Positions 1 to 6,196 are shown, numbered from the stretch's first letter. The stretch: DNA of 6,926 nt from Clostridiaceae bacterium (GCA_012513545.1 JAAZCB010000051.1:1-6926), one strand, 5' to 3'. The notes: generated by a model not told the origin, from the sequence alone. Program-made: numbers and translations.

Positions 1-510
1 CTTGAATTGAAAGAAATTCAAACACTCATATACTCTGGAATATTACATGATATAGGTAAAATTGAGTTGCCAAACTCCATATTGAACAAACCAGGCCGCC
101 TGACAGAATACGAATTTGAGCTTGTACGAATGCACCCAAAATACAGTGCCAGTATTTTGGAACCGTTATCAGGAATGGAGCATCTTATCGATTATGTTAA
201 ACACCATCACGAAAGGTATGATGGCAAAGGATATCCCGACGGTCTCGCAGGAGAAAAAATACCACTTGGAGCAAGAATTCTATGTGTAGCAGACTCCTTT
301 GATGCAATGATCTCTGAGCGTCTGTACCGAAAAAGCTTAACTGTAGAAGAAGCCTTTCTTGAGCTCGAAAAATGCTCAGGACTGCAATTCGATCCTTTCA
401 TTGCGCGTACTTTTATTAAAGTTATGAGAAATCAGATGTCAATAAAATATAACTACACATTTGATTTTGACAATATGTTTATTAAAAATTCTGTAATTCA
501 CAACAAATAG
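1..510 (+). CDS. HD-GYP domain phosphodiesterase, C-terminal part (truncated at left window edge)
   Basis: The reading frame is open from the first base, so the N-terminus and any sensor or receiver domain lie outside the window; the TTG at 7 is just an internal codon. What remains is a nearly complete HD-GYP domain. It shows the HD pair within HDIGK (bases 46-60), a downstream MHP histidine (about base 133), the HHHE motif (202-213), the GYP motif (229-237) followed by DGLAGEKIPLGARI, the VADSFDAM aspartate motif, and the terminal QFDPF signature. All metal-ligand motifs I can check are intact, so an active enzyme is likely. Members of this family hydrolyse cyclic di-GMP to pGpG or GMP in the cytoplasm, usually under control of an N-terminal sensory domain. 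A tail of about 30 residues follows the domain. Substrate specificity for other cyclic dinucleotides cannot be excluded from the sequence. Confidence 0.93.
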   Translation, partial: LELKEIQTLIYSGILHDIGKIELPNSILNKPGRLTEYEFELVRMHPKYSASILEPLSGMEHLIDYVKHHHERYDGKGYPDGLAGEKIPLGARILCVADSFDAMISERLYRKSLTVEEAFLELEKCSGLQFDPFIARTFIKVMRNQMSIKYNYTFDFDNMFIKNSVIHNK

Positions 511-584
511 TATAATGCTTATAAAATACCTTCGAGAAAAACCCTGAATACATTATATCATCAGGATTCCAGGTTGCATAAACG

Positions 585-619
585 AGCTGTTTTCAATAAA
601 GACGACCAGCTTTTTTTTT
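585..619 (+). terminator. Weak rho-independent terminator after the HD-GYP gene
   Basis: AGCTG (585-589) pairs with CAGCT (607-611) around a 17-base loop, and a run of nine T follows at 611-619. The stem is short, and alternative pairings inside the loop (GTTTT with AAGAC) are possible. The T-run strand matches the HD-GYP gene ending 75 bases upstream. A second small dyad, CCTGA/TCAGG at 543-565, lacks a T-run. Because rex converges on this gap, its transcript must also stop here, but I see no clear hairpin for that direction. Confidence 0.45.
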
Positions 620-634
620 GCACTTTAAAATACA

Positions 635-1285
635 CTACTGCCTATTATTGTTTCTGAATTTTTCTGCTATTTTATAGCCAAGTACCATTAAGCTGTCACT
701 TAAGTGCACATTCTCAATAATAACATCGTGCTGGAGTTTCAGATCCATAGGAGAAAAATTCCAAAGGCCTTTAACTCCAAGTTGTGCAATTCTTTCTGCA
801 ATTATAGGAGTCTGGTCATAAGGCACACAAAGCATTGCAATATCAATATCATTACTTTTCACATACTTTTCAATATGATCAAGATGCATTATTTCTATTC
901 CCTTGATCTTGGTTCCAACAAGATTGGGACTTATATCAAATATCCCGATTATTCTGAAGCCTCTCTTCTCAAAATTGGTATAATTGGCCAGTGCCTGTCC
1001 CATGTTTCCTGCACCGATAATGATTACATTAAACATTTCATTAACACCGAGAATATTGCCAATTTCCTTGTAAAGGTACTCTACATTATAGCCGTAACCC
1101 TGTTGACCAAACCCACCAAAGCAATTTAAATCCTGACGAATCTGGGAAGCAGTTATACCCATTCTTACGCTAAGTTCTTTGGAAGAAATTCTTACTATGC
1201 CTAACTTCAACAAATCCGAGAGATACCTGTAGTATCTGGGCAGCCGCTTAATTACAGCAATAGAAATTTTCTTGTCCAATCCCAT
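635..1285 (-). CDS. rex: Redox-sensing transcriptional repressor Rex
   Basis: Rex is a cytoplasmic homodimer that senses the NADH/NAD+ ratio. It binds operators when NADH is low and releases them when NADH rises, controlling fermentation and electron-transfer genes. The 216-residue length is normal for the family. The N-terminal winged helix includes the family signature with SQIRQDL, GGFGQQG and GYNV (about residues 47-68), and a Rossmann fold begins with GAGNMGQAL (about 91-99). The start is taken as the ATG at 1285. An upstream in-frame GTG at 1294 would give three more residues, but it lies inside a seven-base Shine-Dalgarno match (GAGGTGA) that is correctly spaced for the ATG. The gene is divergent from an ABC-F gene. 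In Bacillus subtilis rex likewise lies near the ABC-F gene ydiF, which supports the assignment. Autoregulation is suggested by an operator-like dyad over its own promoter. Confidence 0.97.
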   Translation of the reverse strand: MGLDKKISIAVIKRLPRYYRYLSDLLKLGIVRISSKELSVRMGITASQIRQDLNCFGGFGQQGYGYNVEYLYKEIGNILGVNEMFNVIIIGAGNMGQALANYTNFEKRGFRIIGIFDISPNLVGTKIKGIEIMHLDHIEKYVKSNDIDIAMLCVPYDQTPIIAERIAQLGVKGLWNFSPMDLKLQHDVIIENVHLSDSLMVLGYKIAEKFRNNNRQ

Positions 1286-1290
1286 CCTCT

Positions 1291-1297
1291 TCACCTC
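1291..1297 (-). promoter_or_regulatory. Ribosome binding site that fixes the rex start
   Basis: On the minus strand GAGGTGA matches the anti-Shine-Dalgarno sequence over seven bases and ends five bases before the ATG at 1285. The alternative GTG start at 1294 overlaps this site and has no other good site upstream, so the ATG is preferred. Confidence 0.75.
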
Positions 1298-1342
1298 GAA
1301 ATACCAATATGAAATTTACTATGAGCTTTCTTAGTCACTGTG

Positions 1343-1372
1343 ATTATATCACCTTTGTTATTTTATTGTCAA
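1343..1372 (-). promoter_or_regulatory. Sigma-A promoter of rex
   Basis: On the minus strand, TTGACA (complement of 1367-1372) and TATAAT (complement of 1343-1348) are separated by 18 bases. Both hexamers match the vegetative consensus exactly. Transcription would begin near 1336, leaving a leader of about 50 bases before the rex ATG. Confidence 0.85.
1355..1372. promoter_or_regulatory. Putative Rex operator overlapping the rex -35 box
   Basis: The 18-bp stretch TTGTTATTTTATTGTCAA has the length and outer arms of a Rex site. It agrees with the consensus TTGTTAA-N4-TTAACAA at 11 of 14 specified positions on each strand. It covers the whole -35 hexamer and half the spacer of the rex promoter, so a bound repressor would block polymerase. 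This is an inferred autoregulatory site; AT-rich DNA can give such matches by chance. It lies just upstream of the ABC-F promoter as well. Confidence 0.5.
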
Positions 1373-1374
1373 TA

Positions 1375-1403
1375 TTGCCTGAAAAGCAGAATTCTGCTAC
1401 AAT
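1375..1403 (+). promoter_or_regulatory. Probable sigma-A promoter of the ABC-F gene
   Basis: TTGCCT (1375-1380, four of six consensus bases) and TACAAT (1398-1403, five of six) are separated by 17 bases. The predicted start near 1410 leaves about 42 bases before the TTG start codon at 1452. It is back to back with the rex promoter. Confidence 0.6.
1385..1398. repeat. 14-bp perfect palindrome in the ABC-F promoter spacer
   Basis: AGCAGAATTCTGCT reads identically on both strands. It fills most of the spacer between the predicted -35 and -10 boxes of the rightward promoter and touches the first base of the -10 box. That position suits an operator for an unknown dimeric regulator. No family could be assigned from the motif. 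Confidence 0.5.
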
Positions 1404-1437
1404 TGGTTACGCAGGTTTATTTTTTAGTATTTACACG

Positions 1438-1443
1438 AAGGTG
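1438..1443 (+). promoter_or_regulatory. Ribosome binding site favouring the TTG start of the ABC-F gene
   Basis: AAGGTG ends eight bases before the TTG at 1452. The alternative GTG start at 1443 overlaps this site and so cannot use it. The TTG start also gives an N-terminus (MIVLNCNNIGFSFG) that resembles the usual beginning of ABC-F proteins. Confidence 0.65.
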
Positions 1444-1451
1444 TGATTGTT

Positions 1452-3371
1452 TTGATAGTTCTAAACTGTAATAACATAGGTTTTTCATTTGGTGTTGAAA
1501 GGATTCTTGAAGGCATAACCTTCAACATACAGGATGGTGACAGGGTAGGTGTTGTTGGTGTAAACGGAGCCGGCAAATCAACACTTTTTAAAATTATAAC
1601 AGGTGGTTACAAGCCTGAAAGCGGAGAAATGTTCATTGCTAAGAATGCAAGGCTGGGTTATCTTGAACAAAACTCAGGTCTTGATTCCGGAAAGAGTATT
1701 CTCGATGAGATTTTATCGGTTTTTTCTCACCTTATGGAAATGGAGTCACGTATCAAGCACCTTGAAAAAAGCATAAGTTCTGAAAAAAATGAAAATTTAT
1801 TAGATTCATATATGAGGGAGTACTCCAGGTTATCCGAGGAGTATTCACGTCAGGGAGGCTATGGATATACCGGCAGGGCAAAAGGAGTACTCAAAGGCCT
1901 TGGCTTTTCAGAAGCTGAGTTTGACCTTGACATAAAAGCCTTGAGCGGTGGACAAAAGACCAGGCTTGCGCTTGCAAAGCTTCTTATTGCAGAGCCGGAT
2001 CTTCTACTTCTCGATGAGCCTACCAACCATCTGGATATAAATGCAATCGAATGGCTTGAAGACTTTCTTGCTAGCTACAAAAACTGCGTAATGGTTATAT
2101 CACATGACAGGTTTTTTCTAAACAAAACTACCAACAGGACTCTCGAAATAGAGAACTGCAGGTGTAAGCTTTACAACTGCAGTTATTCAAACTATGTTGA
2201 AAGAAAGTCTCTCGACAGGGAGATACAGCAAAGGCATTATGAAAACCAGCAAAAGGAAATAGCAAGAATGGAGGCTTTTATTGAGCAGCAAAGAAGATGG
2301 AACAGGGAAAAAAATATTATAGCTGCCGAAAGCAGGCAGAAGGCTATCGACAGAATGGAGAAAATTGACCGTCCGGAACATTTGCCCGATAAAATAAAGA
2401 TCAGGTTCAGAAGCAGCATAATAAGCGGAAATGATGTGCTTTTTGTTGAAAATTTATCAAAGGAGTATCCCAATAAGCCCCTTTTCAAAAATATAAGCTT
2501 TAACCTCCGGAAAAATGAAAGAATATTTATTCTCGGACCAAACGGCTGCGGAAAATCTACTCTCCTTAAGATTCTGACCGGAAACCTGAAACAGACTTCG
2601 GGGAATTTTGAATACGGGCATAATGTTAAGCTGGGATATTACGACCAGGAGCAGGAAAATCTTTCTCTTGAAAAGACAATTATTGATGAGGTCTGGGATT
2701 CAAACGAAAAGCTTTTGCAGACAGACATCAGAAACGCCCTGGCAATGTTTCTTTTCAAGGGTGAGGATGTATTTAAGCCCATCTCTGTCTTGAGCGGTGG
2801 GGAGAAAAGCAGGGTTTCTCTTATTAAGCTAATGCTGTCGGGCTCAAACCTTCTTCTCCTTGATGAGCCTACCAATCACCTTGACATTAACTCCAGGGAG
2901 GTTCTTGAAGATGCACTTGCAAATTTTGAAGGCACCCTTCTTATTGTATCTCATGACAGATACTTTATAGACAAGCTGGCCACAAGGATTATTGAAATAG
3001 ACAGCAGTAAATGTGTCGACTACAAGGGCAATTATTCGGACTTTCTCAAATACAGGACCGGACTTAACAATAATCCTTCCTGTGAAACCAGGGAGGCTGC
3101 TGTTTCATCCTCCAAACTTGAACATCTGGCAATTAAAGAAGAGAAGTCAAAAAAGAGGAAACTTGAAAAACAATTAAGTGATACTGAAAGTGAAATAGCT
3201 GCGATTGAGAACAGGTTACAGGAGATTAGTCTCCTTATGACAAAGGAGGACATCCTTAGTGACCATATCAGGCTTATGGAGCTGCATGATGAACAGAGCA
3301 GATTGTCAGAAAGGCTTGAAAACCTGTACGGACTTTGGGAAGAACTTGCATCACAAAAAGAAAACTTATAA
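1452..3371 (+). CDS. ABC-F family ATPase, YdiF-like (ribosome-associated)
   Basis: This is a soluble twin-ATPase of the ABC-F family, which has no membrane domain and acts on ribosomes, typically at the E site to influence the P-site tRNA. With the TTG start it has 639 residues, about the length of B. subtilis YdiF. ATPase domain 1 has Walker A GVNGAGKST (about 36), signature LSGGQ (164-168) and Walker B LLLLDEPTNHLD (184 onward; D188, E189). A charged helical linker follows (about 230-320), the position of the tRNA-interaction arm. Domain 2 has Walker A GPNGCGKST (about 362), LSGGE (447-451) and a second LLLLDEPTNHLD (467 onward; D471, E472). The C-terminal 90 residues are rich in K, E, L and R and look like a coiled coil. 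All catalytic motifs are intact. Proximity to rex recalls the ydiF-rex neighbourhood of Bacillus. A housekeeping translation role is more likely than drug resistance, but sequence alone cannot settle this. Confidence 0.93.
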   Translation: MIVLNCNNIGFSFGVERILEGITFNIQDGDRVGVVGVNGAGKSTLFKIITGGYKPESGEMFIAKNARLGYLEQNSGLDSGKSILDEILSVFSHLMEMESRIKHLEKSISSEKNENLLDSYMREYSRLSEEYSRQGGYGYTGRAKGVLKGLGFSEAEFDLDIKALSGGQKTRLALAKLLIAEPDLLLLDEPTNHLDINAIEWLEDFLASYKNCVMVISHDRFFLNKTTNRTLEIENCRCKLYNCSYSNYVERKSLDREIQQRHYENQQKEIARMEAFIEQQRRWNREKNIIAAESRQKAIDRMEKIDRPEHLPDKIKIRFRSSIISGNDVLFVENLSKEYPNKPLFKNISFNLRKNERIFILGPNGCGKSTLLKILTGNLKQTSGNFEYGHNVKLGYYDQEQENLSLEKTIIDEVWDSNEKLLQTDIRNALAMFLFKGEDVFKPISVLSGGEKSRVSLIKLMLSGSNLLLLDEPTNHLDINSREVLEDALANFEGTLLIVSHDRYFIDKLATRIIEIDSSKCVDYKGNYSDFLKYRTGLNNNPSCETREAAVSSSKLEHLAIKEEKSKKRKLEKQLSDTESEIAAIENRLQEISLLMTKEDILSDHIRLMELHDEQSRLSERLENLYGLWEELASQKENL

Positions 3372-3418
3372 AAATTTTATAACCAGGGGCACAATTTCTA
3401 TACCACATGAATAAACTG

Positions 3419-3439
3419 ATTATGATTAAGTATCATAAT
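3419..3439. repeat. Inverted repeat just upstream of the GH18 gene start
   Basis: ATTATGAT (3419-3426) and ATCATAAT (3432-3439) form a perfect 8-bp dyad around a five-base centre. It lies immediately before the AAAGGA site at 3440-3445. It has no T-run and is AT-rich, so it is not a terminator. It could be an operator or a leader hairpin affecting ribosome access. If translation started at the upstream ATG at 3407, the dyad would be coding. Confidence 0.45.
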
Positions 3440-3457
3440 AAAGGAATGATGAAGAAA

Positions 3458-4969
3458 ATGTGGTATACAGTTCAACCCGGCGATTCTCTTTATCTTATTT
3501 CACAAAGATTTGGTGTTACAATAGACCAGATAAGATCATCAAACCAGCTTACAGGAAATATAATTTTCGTAGGCCAGAGACTATATATTCCTACAGACAT
3601 GCCAATTCCCATTACATACACCGTAAAATCAGGTGACTCTCTGTACATCATTGCAAAAAGGTATAACACTATTATTGAGAGTATTATGGCACTAAACAAT
3701 CTGACTTCTACCAATCTCAGGATTGGTCAGACACTTAAAATACCTCTCTATACGGAGGTTGTGGTTAATGTCGACAGTGCAAACATCAGAAGAGGTCCCG
3801 GCACAAATTTTGAAGTTATTACACGCATGACGAGAAATGCGAGACTCCCTGTAACGGCCTTCAGCAATAACTGGTATAAGGTGCGCCTGTTTAATGGGAG
3901 CGAAGGCTGGATATCGGGAACAATAGTAACCCGAAATGTTTTCGACGGAAGCAAGCCAATTACAGGGGTTCTGGGATTCTATACCACAGAGGAGGGTCCG
4001 GCTCTCCCCAGTTCTTTCACTTCATTTGCAAGCAACACCTCACAGATTTCAGAGACCGGACTTTTCATGTACAGGATTAGTGCAGACAATCCTACTACAA
4101 TAGAAAAATTCGGTGAATTTACCGATAGGGATGTTGAAAACCTTGTAGCAATAGCGCACAGGAGTAATATGAAAATTTTTCCTGTAATCCATAACCTTCT
4201 ATACAGGCCTGGCGGAACGACACTTGCCAAAAATGTGGTAAAGGTTCTCGTTTCCGATCCTCAGAACAGGCGTGCGTTTGCTTTGAACATATTAAGGCTC
4301 CTTCAAAGATTCAATTTTGACGGTGTAAATATTGATATTGAAGACGTTTATATTGAAGACAGTGACAATTTATCGCGTTTGTATGCGGATATATCAGAAG
4401 TCTTAAGACCGAGAGGATATTTTTTCTCTGCCTCCATTCCTTCGAGGGTAAGTGATGAACCCTTCAATCCTTTTTCAGACCCATTCAACTATGCTGCAAT
4501 TGGAAGGTCACTGGATGAATTTGTTGTAATGCTCTACAATGAGCACGGCTGGCCAGGCAGTGGGCCCGGTCCGGTTGTCTCGATAGGATGGATGGAAAGG
4601 GTATTAAGGTATACCTTAACAAGGGTGCCCAAAGAAAAAGTTGTTGCTGCGGTATCAGTCTTTGGCTTTGACTTTAACCTGACAACTGGCAGAAACTCCT
4701 ATGTAACTTATGAAATGGCGGTCAACCTGGCTAACAGGTATAATAAGGATATTATCTTCGATGAGAGAACTCAAACGCCCATGTTCGCCTACAGGGATCA
4801 ACAGGGAAACAATCACGAGGTGTGGTTTGAAAATGCCAGAAGCATTAATGCCAAAATTCAGCTTGCATGGGAACTTGGGATCAGAGGGATCGCCCTGTGG
4901 AGATTGGGAATGGAAGACCCTGCAATATGGTCTATGCTAAGGAATCAGGTTGTAGTCAGAAAATTCTGA
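3458..4969 (+). CDS. LysM-LysM-SH3-GH18 glycoside hydrolase, probable spore cortex/coat peptidoglycan hydrolase
   Basis: From M3458 the protein has 503 residues. Two LysM domains (about 2-46 and 53-97; WYTVQPGDSLYLIS, TYTVKSGDSLYIIA) bind peptidoglycan or chitin-like glycans. A bacterial SH3 domain follows (about 101-158; NIRRGPGTNFEVI, EGWISG), then a GH18 barrel from about 169. The active-site motif is DGVNIDIE with catalytic Glu at about 295; the first inner Asp of DxxDxDxE is Asn, which I recall from SleL/YaaH-like members. VVMLYNEHGWPGSGPGP and the terminal ALWRLGMEDPAIW also fit that group. There is no signal peptide, as for SleL/YaaH, which reach the spore from the mother cell. Cleavage of beta-1,4 glycan bonds of spore peptidoglycan is the likely role. 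The start is uncertain: ATGs at 3407, 3446 and 3449 are also in frame. AAAGGA at 3440-3445 is 12 bases from 3458 and too close to 3446 or 3449, and 3407 lacks a ribosome site. It is 86 bases after the ABC-F gene without a terminator between. Confidence 0.88.
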   Translation: MWYTVQPGDSLYLISQRFGVTIDQIRSSNQLTGNIIFVGQRLYIPTDMPIPITYTVKSGDSLYIIAKRYNTIIESIMALNNLTSTNLRIGQTLKIPLYTEVVVNVDSANIRRGPGTNFEVITRMTRNARLPVTAFSNNWYKVRLFNGSEGWISGTIVTRNVFDGSKPITGVLGFYTTEEGPALPSSFTSFASNTSQISETGLFMYRISADNPTTIEKFGEFTDRDVENLVAIAHRSNMKIFPVIHNLLYRPGGTTLAKNVVKVLVSDPQNRRAFALNILRLLQRFNFDGVNIDIEDVYIEDSDNLSRLYADISEVLRPRGYFFSASIPSRVSDEPFNPFSDPFNYAAIGRSLDEFVVMLYNEHGWPGSGPGPVVSIGWMERVLRYTLTRVPKEKVVAAVSVFGFDFNLTTGRNSYVTYEMAVNLANRYNKDIIFDERTQTPMFAYRDQQGNNHEVWFENARSINAKIQLAWELGIRGIALWRLGMEDPAIWSMLRNQVVVRKF

Positions 4970-4981
4970 TAGATATTAAGC

Positions 4982-5047
4982 TTAAACAAAAAGCTTCGGG
5001 ACATCGAGTCCCTCTCTTTTTCCCTCTTTCACTTCGTTCGAAAGAGG
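4982..5047. repeat. Hairpin-linker repeat, cluster 1 copy 1 (66 bp)
   Basis: The unit begins TTAAAC, then has an A-tract/T-tract hairpin: outer arms AAAAAG and CTTTTT, an inner stem GGGAC/GTCCC, and loop ATCGA. It ends with a 26-base linker that itself folds as CCTCTTTC/GAAAGAGG around a nine-base loop. It is identical to the next 66 bases and starts 12 bases after the GH18 stop codon. An open frame that runs through it is a by-product of the unit length being divisible by three, not a gene. Confidence 0.92.
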
Positions 5048-5113
5048 TTAAACAAAAAGCTTCGGGACATCGAGTCCCTCTCTTTTTCCCTCTTTCACTT
5101 CGTTCGAAAGAGG
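5048..5113. repeat. Hairpin-linker repeat, cluster 1 copy 2 (66 bp)
   Basis: This is an exact tandem copy of 4982-5047. It is followed at 5114-5125 by the first 12 bases of a third unit (TTAAACAAAAAG), which then passes into a different, gene-specific terminator hairpin. Perfect identity of the two copies suggests recent duplication or gene-conversion-like maintenance. Confidence 0.92.
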
Positions 5114-5120
5114 TTAAACA

Positions 5121-5152
5121 AAAAGGTCGGGAAGATTCACCCGACCTTTTCT
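5121..5152. terminator. Bidirectional terminator shared by the GH18 gene and cwlD
   Basis: AAAAGGTCGGG (5121-5131) pairs perfectly over 11 bp with CCCGACCTTTT (5140-5150) around an eight-base loop. T-runs follow the GC-rich core on both strands, so it can end the GH18 transcript from the left and the cwlD transcript from the right. It abuts the cwlD stop codon directly. Its left arm overlaps the end of the partial third repeat unit at 5114-5125. Confidence 0.92.
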
Positions 5153-5867
5153 ATTGCCTGTAGTATTCCATTATCCCTTCCTTTATGGCTAAAGCCAGTT
5201 TATCCTGGTACTCTTTTGAGGCAAGCTTCTGTTCTTCTTCACGGTTCGATAGAAAACCACATTCCATTATTGCTGTAGGTGTTTTTATGTTTCTAAAAAT
5301 TATAAGCTGTGTATTTTTAACCAGGGCTTCTCTCTTGTTTTCAGGATCAAGTCCCTCCCTCACAGCCTTTTGAAGGCACTCAGCCAATTTCTTGCTCTCA
5401 GCCGATCTTGGTGGAAAAAATGCCTGCGCACCTTTATATTGTGACTGTTCGAACATGTTCAAATGAATACTCACTACAATATCTGCTCCACATTCGTCCA
5501 TCATCTTTTTTCTTTTTAACAAATCCTGTTCTCTTTTTCTGTCATAACCCTTAGTACCTTCGCTGTATTGAAGTATATCCTCCTCCCTGGTCAGAAGAAC
5601 CTTGAAGCCTTCCATCTCAAGATATTCTTTTGCTTTTTGGGCAATGTAAAGGTTAATCTCTTTTTCCCTTATACCATTGTAATCGCTGACCGCTCCAGGG
5701 TCCTCACCACCATGACCGGGATCTAGCAAAACAATTTTCTTGAGTCCCTCATTCGAGGTATTAACAACCGTTGATACATATTGTGGCCTCAGAGTGTATA
5801 TTGCCGCAGACAGCAAAATAATCAGTCCTATCAGAATAATTTTGTCTCTCTTTAAAATTAAAATCAT
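5151..5867 (-). CDS. cwlD: N-acetylmuramoyl-L-alanine amidase, CwlD type (Amidase_3)
   Basis: The 238-residue protein matches the size of Bacillus CwlD. Residues 10-26 form one hydrophobic segment, a membrane anchor or uncleaved signal, and the rest would face outward or into the forespore intermembrane space. The Amidase_3 domain starts at VLLDPGHGGEDPGA with zinc ligand His52. EKEINL supplies Glu68, SIHLN supplies His135, and MECGFLSN gives the catalytic Glu202. The family removes the stem peptide from muramic acid using zinc. CwlD acts in sporulation, with a PdaA-type deacetylase, to make muramic-delta-lactam in the cortex. Single-domain architecture without wall-binding repeats favours CwlD over vegetative amidases, but another short Amidase_3 enzyme is possible. 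The ATG at 5867 has only a weak GAGG site four bases upstream. The gene converges on the GH18 gene and ends at a shared terminator. No convincing promoter was found. Confidence 0.88.
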   Translation of the reverse strand: MILILKRDKIILIGLIILLSAAIYTLRPQYVSTVVNTSNEGLKKIVLLDPGHGGEDPGAVSDYNGIREKEINLYIAQKAKEYLEMEGFKVLLTREEDILQYSEGTKGYDRKREQDLLKRKKMMDECGADIVVSIHLNMFEQSQYKGAQAFFPPRSAESKKLAECLQKAVREGLDPENKREALVKNTQLIIFRNIKTPTAIMECGFLSNREEEQKLASKEYQDKLALAIKEGIMEYYRQ

Positions 5868-5967
5868 AACGCCTCAGCTCCTGTATACAATTCTACAATA
5901 AGCATATTCAATTACAGGTTGGACATATACTTGCATTAACTTAAATAAAATAAAATCGCCTGTCTGC

Positions 5968-6032
5968 ATAAACAAAAACTCCGGGACATCGAGTCCCTCA
6001 GTTTTTCCCTCTTTCACTTCGTTCGAAAGAGG
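5968..6032. repeat. Hairpin-linker repeat, cluster 2 copy A (65 bp)
   Basis: This has the same layout as cluster 1: it starts ATAAAC in place of TTAAAC, has the same GGGAC-ATCGA-GTCCC core, and the 26-base linker is identical. The outer arms differ: AAAAACT pairs with AGTTTTT, where cluster 1 has AAAAAG with CTTTTT. Both sides of the stem have changed together, so pairing is kept. Confidence 0.9.
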
Positions 6033-6098
6033 TTAAACAAAAACTCCGGGACATCGAGTCCCTCGCTTTCTGCCGGAGTTCCCTTCGTTCGAAAGAGG
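6033..6098. repeat. Hairpin-linker repeat, cluster 2 copy B (66 bp, rearranged)
   Basis: It begins like copy A, but the right half differs. After the GTCCC arm come new bases ending in CCGGAGTT (6073-6080), which pairs perfectly over eight bases with AACTCCGG (6042-6049). The linker is shortened to CCC plus TTCGTTCGAAAGAGG, so the linker hairpin is lost. A 12-base partial unit (TTAAACAAAAAG, 6099-6110) follows and passes into the terminator, as in cluster 1. Confidence 0.88.
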
Positions 6099-6105
6099 TT
6101 AAACA

Positions 6106-6156
6106 AAAAGCCCTTTCCGCCTTATAGCTTATGATGCTGTGCGGAAAGGGACTTTT
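6106..6156 (-). terminator. Strong terminator of the secreted-protein gene, possibly bidirectional
   Basis: CCCTTTCCGC (6111-6120) pairs with GCGGAAAGGG (6141-6150) around a 20-base loop. The stem is extended by AAAAG (6106-6110) with CTTTT (6152-6156), leaving A6151 bulged. Read on the minus strand, the stem is followed by a T5 run, 40 bases beyond the stop codon of the gene ending at 6197. Four T also follow on the plus strand. Confidence 0.88.
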
Positions 6157-6196
6157 ATTCATAATTTCTGATATTTTAATGATTTCTACCAATAAC

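Larger units (their letters stand above)
5868..6196. other. 329-base gene-free region with repeats and a terminator
   Basis: From cwlD outward, 5868-5967 holds the cwlD upstream region, in which I find no secure promoter. Then come two hairpin-linker repeat units (5968-6098), a 12-base partial unit (6099-6110), the terminator of the secreted-protein gene (6106-6156), and 40 AT-rich bases before that gene's stop codon. The minus-strand open frame crossing 5998-6231 runs through repeat sequence and the terminator, and I do not regard it as coding. Confidence 0.7.

Noticed and set aside
704..1129. 141-codon plus-strand frame opposite rex
   Set aside because: It lies entirely antisense to rex, whose family motifs are unmistakable, and has no coding signature of its own.
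4982..5113. CRISPR array
   Set aside because: The units are contiguous tandem copies with no unique spacers, and there are no cas genes.
4867..5163. Plus-strand open frame through the cluster 1 repeats
   Set aside because: It overlaps the 3' end of the GH18 gene in another frame and stays open only because the repeat is 66 bases, a multiple of three. Its repeated peptide is an artefact of the repeat, and it runs through the terminator.
5880..5909. Sigma-E-like promoter for cwlD (GAATATG, 15 bases, TATACAGG on the minus strand)
   Set aside because: The match is appealing for a sporulation gene, but the predicted start would leave only about six bases before the cwlD ATG and cut off its ribosome site.
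5919..5936. Second sigma-54-like element on the plus strand (TTGG and TTGCAT with correct GG-GC spacing)
   Set aside because: Only the core GG and GC regions match. The CACG part of the -24 box is absent, and no plus-strand gene lies downstream before the next terminator.
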